From: Candidatus Saccharibacteria bacterium UBA4215
GTDB taxonomy: Bacteria > Patescibacteriota > Saccharimonadia > Saccharimonadales > Saccharimonadaceae
Length of the DNA stretch: 14,465 nt
Direction of reading: 5' to 3'
Assembly: GCA_002381485.1 (NCBI GenBank)
Contig: DFTJ01000010.1
Coordinates: 20,256-34,720, forward strand
Below, piece by piece: positions 7,664-13,424 of the stretch. The notes beneath the pieces were generated by a model that searched no databases, was not told the DNA's origin, and worked only from the letters and a program-made list of their open reading frames with translations. The stretch's first letter is position 1, and every line of letters starts with the position of its first letter. The position numbers and the translations under genes were made by a program.

Positions 7664-8142
7664 TCTTCCCCCTCAGTTTCTAGTGTAAAAATTGCCTTCT
7701 CTCCTACGCGAATATTATTCGACTGCGCTGCACCAGCCATTATTTCAAGCACATAGCGAGCATCTTTTGTTGGCGCATATGTCGTAGGATTTTCTGTAGC
7801 AGGCGGAGCATTGCGAACAATGTGCACTACCGTCTTTTCGGCATCAAGCCAAATAATATCAATCGGATAGTTCATATCCTTCATCCATATCCCCCACTTG
7901 CCCTCTGACTTGAAGTCAAATAGCATGGCCTGGTTGCTACGGAGCGCCGGTGTGCCCGATAAGCCTTTTTGACGCGACACGTCGGTATCTGCAATTCGCG
8001 CTTCAAACACGCCAGCCCCCAGACGCACCTGTGTTTTCGGCTGAAATGTCGTCACCATAAACGCAACCGCCGCAGCAATAATAATTGCCATGACGCCAAA
8101 AATCAGTAGGGCAGTAGTATGTGTTCGCCACTGGGTGCTCAT
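7660..8142 (-). CDS. Membrane-anchored DUF192 protein
   Basis: A 160-residue protein of the DUF192 family (PF02643), whose biochemical role is not established. An N-terminal hydrophobic segment (about 11-32) anchors or exports it. The rest forms the small beta-rich DUF192 domain outside the membrane. Family motifs in order are RQKGLSG (57-63), MLF (73-75), WMKDM (86-90), PIDIIWLD (93-100) and ARYVLEIMAG (128-137). Its length is normal for secreted members. The start at ATG 8140-8142 fits the anchor. The ribosome site is weak, but a 5-codon leader frame ends over this ATG (see the leader entry). Its promoter lies between it and rimK, and its downstream partner overlaps by 4 nt. Confidence 0.9.
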   Translation of the reverse strand: MSTQWRTHTTALLIFGVMAIIIAAAVAFMVTTFQPKTQVRLGAGVFEARIADTDVSRQKGLSGTPALRSNQAMLFDFKSEGKWGIWMKDMNYPIDIIWLDAEKTVVHIVRNAPPATENPTTYAPTKDARYVLEIMAGAAQSNNIRVGEKAIFTLETEGEE

Positions 8143-8160
8143 GATAGTCGTACCATGAGC
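8137..8160 (-). other. Inverted repeat and 5-codon leader frame over the DUF192 start
   Basis: GCTCATG (8137-8143) and CATGAGC (8154-8160) form a perfect 7-bp inverted repeat with a 10-nt loop that covers the DUF192 start codon. In the minus-strand RNA, an ATG at 8154-8156 opens a frame of five codons (M V R L S) whose TGA overlaps the DUF192 ATG as AUGA. With the predicted transcription start near 8157, this leader frame would be almost leaderless. It could give translational coupling in place of the missing Shine-Dalgarno, or the hairpin could hide the start. Both are inferences. Confidence 0.3.
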
Positions 8161-8163
8161 ATT

Positions 8164-8169
8164 ATTATA
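8164..8169 (-). promoter_or_regulatory. Extended -10 promoter for the DUF192 operon
   Basis: The minus strand reads TGCTATAAT: a perfect -10 with the TGn extension. No good -35 is found 16-18 nt upstream, which is common for extended -10 promoters. The predicted start is near 8157, giving a leader of only about 15 nt. It lies between the rimK stop (8182) and the DUF192 start (8142). Confidence 0.55.
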
Positions 8170-8181
8170 GCAGCCAGCGAC

Positions 8182-9093
8182 TTAAGCGCCGACTTTGTCT
8201 TTTTTGCTGCCGCGCTTGGCGTTCAATTCAACGTATTCAATAATCTTACTCGCAACGTCACGGCCTGTCACCTTTTCGATGCCAAACCCAGGGCTTGCAT
8301 TCACTTCCAAAATCAACGGACCACGCTCACTGCGCATCATGTCAACACCAGCAACATTCAGCCCCATCGCCTTTGCTGCCTTAACAGCCATTTTCGTCTC
8401 TTCTTCGGTCAACTTCACGACAGTACCCTCGCCGCCCTTGTGTAGGTTAGAGCGGAAGTCGTCATCAAGACTTTGACGCTTCATGCTTGCAACAACTCGA
8501 CCGCCAACAACTAGTGCTCGAATGTCCATTCCAGCTGACTCTTCAATGTACTCTTGGAGTAAAATGTTGGTTCCGTCTTCATTCGTCAGGTAGAACGCCT
8601 GCAATACCGATTTAGCGGCCTTCTTTGATTCAGCCAGCACGACACCGTTTCCATGTGTGCCACGGGCCAACTTAATCACCACTGGCGTACCGCCAATTTT
8701 TTCAATCAGGCTATCGATATCGGTTGAGTTACGCGAAACGACGGTTTTTGGAATGCCTACACCGGCTTTGGCAAGTAACTGCAAACTGCGCAGCTTGTCT
8801 CGTGAACGGGTAATTGCAATCGAGCTTGAGACCGTATACACACCCTGCATTTCAAGCTGACGAACAATAGCGCTACCATACCGTGTCATATACGAGGCAA
8901 TCCGCGGAATAATAGCGTCGTAACCAGAAAGGTCTTCGCCTCTATAACTCACTGTTGGGTTATTCCTTTCGATTGAAGCGTAGCAGTCACGGTACTTGAT
9001 GACACGAACCTCGTGACCGCGCTTCTTAGCCTCTTCAACCAAACGCTTCGTGGAATAGTTTCCGTTTCCATTAGATAAAATTGCAATTCTCAT
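8182..9093 (-). CDS. rimK: RimK, ribosomal protein S6 glutamate ligase-type ATP-grasp enzyme
   Basis: A 303-residue ATP-grasp ligase that closely follows E. coli RimK along its whole length (about 300 residues). RimK adds glutamates to the C-terminus of ribosomal protein S6 using ATP. Visible family features are MRIAILS at the N-terminus, ARDKL-like SRDKL (97-101), the ATP lysine K141 in VVIKLARGT, QEYI (180-183), DIRALVVG (190-197), DFRSNLHKGG (212-221), and the magnesium ligands D251, E263 and N265 in ILEVNASPG. A short Lys-rich tail follows. The ATG has AAGGAAG 7 nt upstream and lies 2 nt after the preceding ATP-grasp/peptidase gene. It is the last gene of the four-gene operon. S6 as target is family knowledge. 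The actual acceptor here is not shown by the sequence. Confidence 0.93.
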   Translation of the reverse strand: MRIAILSNGNGNYSTKRLVEEAKKRGHEVRVIKYRDCYASIERNNPTVSYRGEDLSGYDAIIPRIASYMTRYGSAIVRQLEMQGVYTVSSSIAITRSRDKLRSLQLLAKAGVGIPKTVVSRNSTDIDSLIEKIGGTPVVIKLARGTHGNGVVLAESKKAAKSVLQAFYLTNEDGTNILLQEYIEESAGMDIRALVVGGRVVASMKRQSLDDDFRSNLHKGGEGTVVKLTEEETKMAVKAAKAMGLNVAGVDMMRSERGPLILEVNASPGFGIEKVTGRDVASKIIEYVELNAKRGSKKDKVGA

Positions 9094-9095
9094 AA

Positions 9096-10592
9096 CTAAA
9101 CTTCCTTTGTCATTTCTTCAATTTGTTGGCGCTTGAAGCGCTCTTTGCTCACAATAGGTTTGCCCGCAGCAACATTCACGATAAATTTATTTCTTAGCAC
9201 ATTTCGCCCAATCAACAGGGGATACGTCTGCGTTGACCTGTCCGCCAACGTCATCGTAGCACGTATTCTTCGACCATGAAGCGTTAACAACATTTTGACC
9301 TGGTACCGCACCTGTGTATGTCCCATCGAGCTAGATACTGCACGCTTGCCGTAGTCCTTGATGACTACTGTTTCGCCAGTATAGTACTCGCTTGACGAAT
9401 CGAACAGCACAAATGAGAGGCCATCGGGAGTCTCTTTGATAGAAGAAGCCCACAACGATGAAACTGTCGCTCCAGTATCGATGCGCGCTGGCACATCATA
9501 CACGCCATGCTCTGGAAGGTTTATCATTTCAGACCGACCAATCAGCGCAATTCTTCCCTTAACTGGCCGAGCCGTTTTTTCAATTGACTTAAAGATAAGC
9601 TTCGCAACATTTCGAGGCTTGCCTTCGCCCGGAAACATGTGCATGCGTATACCCGGCCCTAAATTAGCCTCTATGACATACGTATTATCGAGATTCTTGG
9701 TCTGGATATCATCGGTGATGATGTCAATTCCAGCAACGCCGTCAAGAAAGCATGCCTGAGCGGCCAACACAGCGACTCGCTTTAGCTCTTTCGATACCAC
9801 GTCAGTGTAGTCGACAGCCTCACCACCACGGCTTAGGTTGGAAGTATCCAGCAATTGGACAGTTTCTCCGTCGACAGGAACATAGTTCATGAACTTGGCA
9901 CCCTTGTGCCTCGCAACATCCTCAATATCAATACGCGTTAGTTCACTAAAATGGCTGTCGCCTCGTCGTGGATCTTGATTCTTTTCATGTATTAATTGTT
10001 TCACTGTAGAACGTCCATCACCGACTACACAGGGCGGGCGTCGTCCAGCAACAGCAACGACTTTGCCTTCTACCACTAAGAAGCGATACTCTTGGCCTTC
10101 AACTTGCTCTTGGACCAGAACGTCCGACTCTTGCTGATCACTTGCACTGCGAGCGTATGCAATAGCTTTGGAAAGTCCCACCTTGGTACTAACCCCGATC
10201 GATATACCATCACCATGATCCATAGCAACCGGCTTAACAACAAGCTTCTTATACGTGCTGAGCATACTATGCACTACAGAAGGCTCGTCTTGACTCGAAA
10301 CAAGTTTTGTTACTGGCGTCGGAACACCTTTCGCCGCAAATAACGAGTAGGTAAGAGCTTTGTTGTCGGCAGCAAAAACACCATAAGAAGGTGTAGAAGC
10401 GATCGTCGTACTCTTAAAGTAGATTTCTTTCCCACCTTTTTCACCACGAACAATGCCGCCGTTAGGAGAAGCTGAGGCCGGGTAAAAGGTAAGTGCGTAA
10501 CCTTTAGAAAGCGCCTCGAGCATCAAAAGCCGAGTCGATATTAAGAATCGACGAGTGTCTTCAGGGTTCAGTATTTCTTGTGCATGAAACAT
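9096..10592 (-). CDS. Fusion of cyanophycin-synthetase-like ATP-grasp domain with RimB-type retropepsin-like peptidase
   Basis: A 498-residue two-domain protein. Residues 1-345 are an ATP-grasp ligase. They include the lysine K120 in LVVKPVAMDHGDG, QEQVEGQEYRFLVV (161-174), the VVGDGRSTVKQLI and DPRRGD stretch (189-212) typical of cyanophycin synthetase and GshF ligase domains, NLSRGGEAVD (252-261), and the metal ligands E308 and N310. Residues 346-498 match the PF05618 family (ATP-dependent zinc protease/RimB), with the catalytic-type DTGA at 372-375 and the closing motif YPLLIGRNVL plus FIVNV (457-474). There is no Mur-ligase-like domain, so it is not cyanophycin synthetase. One chain therefore appears able both to make and to cut amide bonds. 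The AGAGGA ribosome site lies 7 nt upstream of the ATG, and the gene is 3 nt after the upstream ligase gene and 2 nt before rimK. The substrate is unknown. Confidence 0.88.
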   Translation of the reverse strand: MFHAQEILNPEDTRRFLISTRLLMLEALSKGYALTFYPASASPNGGIVRGEKGGKEIYFKSTTIASTPSYGVFAADNKALTYSLFAAKGVPTPVTKLVSSQDEPSVVHSMLSTYKKLVVKPVAMDHGDGISIGVSTKVGLSKAIAYARSASDQQESDVLVQEQVEGQEYRFLVVEGKVVAVAGRRPPCVVGDGRSTVKQLIHEKNQDPRRGDSHFSELTRIDIEDVARHKGAKFMNYVPVDGETVQLLDTSNLSRGGEAVDYTDVVSKELKRVAVLAAQACFLDGVAGIDIITDDIQTKNLDNTYVIEANLGPGIRMHMFPGEGKPRNVAKLIFKSIEKTARPVKGRIALIGRSEMINLPEHGVYDVPARIDTGATVSSLWASSIKETPDGLSFVLFDSSSEYYTGETVVIKDYGKRAVSSSMGHTQVRYQVKMLLTLHGRRIRATMTLADRSTQTYPLLIGRNVLRNKFIVNVAAGKPIVSKERFKRQQIEEMTKEV

Positions 10593-10595
10593 ATG

Positions 10596-11537
10596 CTATT
10601 CCTCTTTCGCGCTCCGTATTAAGTGCTCTGCCAGTAGCTGCATGTATTCCTCGGTCGCTTCACCATCAGTCTCTACCGTCGCAAGCCCCGGATACGCGTT
10701 AAGCTCAAATAACTTCCAGCTGTCTCCATTATAGCCGAAATCCGCAGAAAAATAGCGATCGCCATACTGCTCTAGCTTTCGGTCGAGTTCTTTGATAATT
10801 CTCTTGAGTTCAGGGGGTATTTGCTGAATATATAATGCAGTCGATTCACCACCGTACTGCATATTTGACTTAAGGCTATCGCCGCCTGGTCGACGAACGA
10901 GGCCATGAATAATTTCACCATTATACGCAGCGACTCTCACGTCATGCATGCCGTCAGCCAACTCTGGACATCCACCGCTCGTATCGATGAAACCTTGAAC
11001 GATTACAGGAAAAGATAAGGTGTTGTCATACTCCTTAAATGCTCCGACATAGACCTTATTACCACCATTGGAATCAAGTTCCTTAATTGCAACACGCTGG
11101 TCAGACCTCCCCGCCCAACCAAGGCGCAATACCTCTAACTCCTGATCGTTGTATGCTATATAGGTTTCTTCGTGATACTCCGGAGCAAAAAGATAGGATA
11201 AGTATTTATTGGCACAAATGTCTCGCACCATCGGCGGATTCAGCACCCTCATATCATCATATGGGAAACGTGCTTTGTCATACAAGAATCCCAGCTGGAT
11301 GGAATCTGTGTGCTTCTCGAAAACCGGGGCCCCCGACACTAGCGACACCGTCCAATACTCCGAGAAAACTCCCTTTGACGCATACGTCTTCTCGGCACTG
11401 TGAACAAGGATTGGAGTAGCTCCCAGCGCTATAATTTTGGCAAACAAATCCTTATACGCTATATCATAATAGCGGCCCGAGAACTTTGGGCCAGTCACGT
11501 CATTAATCGGGGCTAGATATATTCCAACCCGCGTCAT
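10596..11537 (-). CDS. ATP-grasp ligase, substrate unknown
   Basis: A 313-residue protein of the ATP-grasp superfamily, distinct from RimK and from the cyanophycin-synthetase-like ligase next to it. Seen features are a short N-terminal pre-grasp region (VGIYLAP), the ATP lysine K152 in VAIKELDSNGG, VQGFID (180-185), DVRVAAYNGEI (199-209), a basic substrate-side loop RRPGGDSLKSN (215-225), and the metal-binding end D266...E278-x-N280 in KLFELNAYPGL. These support ATP-dependent carboxylate-amine ligation through an acyl-phosphate. The first gene of the operon encodes a C-terminal carboxypeptidase-like enzyme, and its TGA overlaps this ATG as ATGA. Adjacent opposing activities suggest a ligase-peptidase pair. 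I do not recognise a named subfamily; GshB-like and D-Ala-D-Ala-ligase-like folds are alternatives. Confidence 0.85.
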   Translation of the reverse strand: MTRVGIYLAPINDVTGPKFSGRYYDIAYKDLFAKIIALGATPILVHSAEKTYASKGVFSEYWTVSLVSGAPVFEKHTDSIQLGFLYDKARFPYDDMRVLNPPMVRDICANKYLSYLFAPEYHEETYIAYNDQELEVLRLGWAGRSDQRVAIKELDSNGGNKVYVGAFKEYDNTLSFPVIVQGFIDTSGGCPELADGMHDVRVAAYNGEIIHGLVRRPGGDSLKSNMQYGGESTALYIQQIPPELKRIIKELDRKLEQYGDRYFSADFGYNGDSWKLFELNAYPGLATVETDGEATEEYMQLLAEHLIRSAKEE

Positions 11538-12856
11538 AACGATTTCGCCTCGTACACAATACGCTCATCTTCAATATTTGAAGGATCGGTCTTGCCTTGA
11601 AGGAAGAACATAAATTTTGTATCGTCGCCTCGAATAGATTCAAGATACTTCCACATGCTTTGGATGCCGTTATAATAGCCGAGATCCTTAAACCAAGGCA
11701 GCTCATCAGTACCACGCGTAATTCGGTGTGTCACCCTATAGCCATAGTTCTTCGCCTTCTCAATCGTCTCTTCGAGGTTTCCCTCAGAGCTTCCAGTACG
11801 CAAAGCCTGTAGCCTCCATAGTATTTCCTGCGTATCGCGAAAGTCTTTATTATCAAAGTAGATAGCCCCTGCAGCGATATAGTAGTCCTGACCTTCAACC
11901 TTATACTGGTTGGCCAGCGCCTGCTCCATTACCTTGCCGATTCCCTCTTCGGATGTATAATAATCGGCCAGTCCGTGTATAAGAGGGAGTGTTTCTGTTT
12001 GTTCACCAGTAATTGATCGAAGAACGTGTACACCAATTTCGTGCACAACCTTCAGTCTCAGTTCTTGTGCGTCCATGGCTGCACGGTCGATCGGAATAAT
12101 TATCTTCTTTTCAGATGTCACTACATTAATTGATGGAGCTTTCGCAATCACGACCTCCCAGTCATCCGCTGCTCCTTCAAACTCTTCTGAAAGAATCGTT
12201 TCAAAAATCGCCTTCACTTCATCAACATCAAACGTTTCTTTATCTTCAGGTATGTGTCGCAGCATCCCCCCATATAGTGCTTTTGCTACTTCATGCATCC
12301 ACTGCACCGTTTCTTCAGACGGCTGAAAAATAGGTTCGGTGATGTGTTCGTTTGCAGCAGGGAGCAAGGTATCCAACTCTTCACGAATGGCTTTCTCTTC
12401 CGCAGAAAGATCTCTCGCGTCAATCTGCTCCAACGCTGCTTTAACGAGTGAACGATATACACCCTCCTTCGGTTCACCAAAAAGCTCAACATTAAGCTCC
12501 ATGTATCGCGCTTTAATTAGCTCCTTGGCTTCCTCATTACTCTCATTATTAAAATCACGGGCAAGCTGTATAAACTCAAGTTTCTTGGTGTAATCTTCTA
12601 CAATCTGCTCGTAAGCCGGTGCCGTCTTATTTGTCAAAAATTCATGAGACAAGACAGCAAGCCCTGAAGTCTCGATTTTGGCTTTCTGCTCTTCTAAATT
12701 AAGTGTGTTTAAGCGATCGTACTCGTGCACGGGGTTACGGACCTCGCCAGCAAGGAAAAGCTGTTTCTGCTCGGCGGCGTTGCTTGGAACAAAGTTAACA
12801 ATTGGCTTTGGATTAAGCTCTGTAAGTTGGTCGTACTGACCCCTGATACTAGGCAT
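11534..12856 (-). CDS. DUF1704/MATCAP-family zinc carboxypeptidase (tyrosine carboxypeptidase-like)
   Basis: A 440-residue alpha-helical metallopeptidase of the PF08014 family. Eukaryotic MATCAP in this family removes the C-terminal tyrosine of tubulin; substrates of bacterial members are unknown. Numbered from the upstream ATG (12877), the zinc site is HEIGVH at 279-284 (the family's HExxxH form) with the third ligand E311 in SEEG, corresponding to the QEGLA position of bacterial relatives. A late family motif is RGTDELPWFKDLGYYNG-like (388-404). There is no signal peptide, so it acts in the cytoplasm. I prefer the ATG at 12854-12856 because GGAG (12863-12866) lies 6 nt upstream. The ATG at 12877 is 7 codons earlier, with no ribosome site, and would be nearly at the transcript 5' end. 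It heads the operon of three ATP-grasp genes and overlaps the next gene by 4 nt. Confidence 0.9.
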   Translation of the reverse strand: MPSIRGQYDQLTELNPKPIVNFVPSNAAEQKQLFLAGEVRNPVHEYDRLNTLNLEEQKAKIETSGLAVLSHEFLTNKTAPAYEQIVEDYTKKLEFIQLARDFNNESNEEAKELIKARYMELNVELFGEPKEGVYRSLVKAALEQIDARDLSAEEKAIREELDTLLPAANEHITEPIFQPSEETVQWMHEVAKALYGGMLRHIPEDKETFDVDEVKAIFETILSEEFEGAADDWEVVIAKAPSINVVTSEKKIIIPIDRAAMDAQELRLKVVHEIGVHVLRSITGEQTETLPLIHGLADYYTSEEGIGKVMEQALANQYKVEGQDYYIAAGAIYFDNKDFRDTQEILWRLQALRTGSSEGNLEETIEKAKNYGYRVTHRITRGTDELPWFKDLGYYNGIQSMWKYLESIRGDDTKFMFFLQGKTDPSNIEDERIVYEAKSL

Positions 12857-12862
12857 GTTTTG

Positions 12863-12866
12863 CTCC
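12863..12866 (-). promoter_or_regulatory. Ribosome binding site deciding the DUF1704 start
   Basis: GGAG on the minus strand lies 6 nt before the ATG at 12854-12856. The alternative ATG at 12875-12877 has only A/T-rich sequence before it and would need leaderless initiation. Confidence 0.5.
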
Positions 12867-12883
12867 AGGTTTGTCATTTTTAT

Positions 12884-12912
12884 ATATTAGCATAAAAGTG
12901 TAAAAAAGTCAA
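12884..12912 (-). promoter_or_regulatory. Promoter of the ligase/peptidase operon
   Basis: The minus strand carries TTGACT (12907-12912), a 17-nt spacer and TAATAT (12884-12889) preceded by TGC, an extended -10 form. The -35 matches consensus at 5 of 6 bases. The predicted start falls near 12877, giving a leader of about 20 nt. The -35 overlaps the TGA stop of the GNAT gene (12909-12911), so the operon has its own promoter although no terminator separates it from the dnaJ-GNAT unit. Confidence 0.7.
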
Positions 12913-13415
12913 TGCTTTATTAGCGCCATCACCTCTTGTGGTGCACCATAAAATGATTTCTGCGCCAGCCCTCGTATCTCGAAGCCACTCTTCTGATAAA
13001 TATGCTTTGCGCGTTGGTTACTGGCAATGACGACCAGGTCAATCTCACCATGATCAATACCGCCAAGCGAAGCCTTGAACAATGCCGAGCCTACCCCTTC
13101 GCCTTGATACTTGGGGTGAACGAACATACCTTTCTTGTGCAGGACAGTATCTGACTCACGCTGAGCTAGTGTGTAGCCCAACACTTTGCCCTCCCCTTCG
13201 GCAACCCAGAACAACCACTCCGGGTCATTGAGTTTAGCCTGCATCGACGAGACGTAACGCAGTTCACCCTCTTCGGAAAGTGTGTACCTCTGATTAAATC
13301 GCTCCTTCTCTTCTAAAGGGATAAAAGAGCCGTACCCTGCCTGGTGGGCGGCTACTGAAATAGCATACATTTCGGATAGATCTTCTGAGCGTGCACCTCG
13401 AACGGTGAATTGCAT
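12909..13415 (-). CDS. GNAT-family N-acetyltransferase
   Basis: A 168-residue acetyltransferase that would transfer acetyl from acetyl-CoA to an amine. The acceptor is not predictable. The GNAT core is clear: strand VLGYTLAQ (78-85), strand GMFVHPKYQGEGVGSALF (96-113) with the acetyl-CoA loop QGEGVG (104-109), then IDLVVIASNQRAKHIYQKSGF-like motif B (125-145), where N133 and Y140 match family positions. Length is normal for a single-domain GNAT, and a RimI-like protein acetyltransferase is one possibility. The ATG (13413-13415) has an AGGGGGC ribosome site and follows the dnaJ stop by 9 nt, so the two are probably co-transcribed. Its TGA forms part of the next operon's -35 box. Confidence 0.9.
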   Translation of the reverse strand: MQFTVRGARSEDLSEMYAISVAAHQAGYGSFIPLEEKERFNQRYTLSEEGELRYVSSMQAKLNDPEWLFWVAEGEGKVLGYTLAQRESDTVLHKKGMFVHPKYQGEGVGSALFKASLGGIDHGEIDLVVIASNQRAKHIYQKSGFEIRGLAQKSFYGAPQEVMALIKH

Positions 13416-13424
13416 TATTGCCCC

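Noticed and set aside
9096..10592. Calling the ATP-grasp fusion a cyanophycin synthetase
   Set aside because: The ATP-grasp motifs are similar, but the Mur-ligase-like C-terminal half is absent and a PF05618 domain stands in its place.
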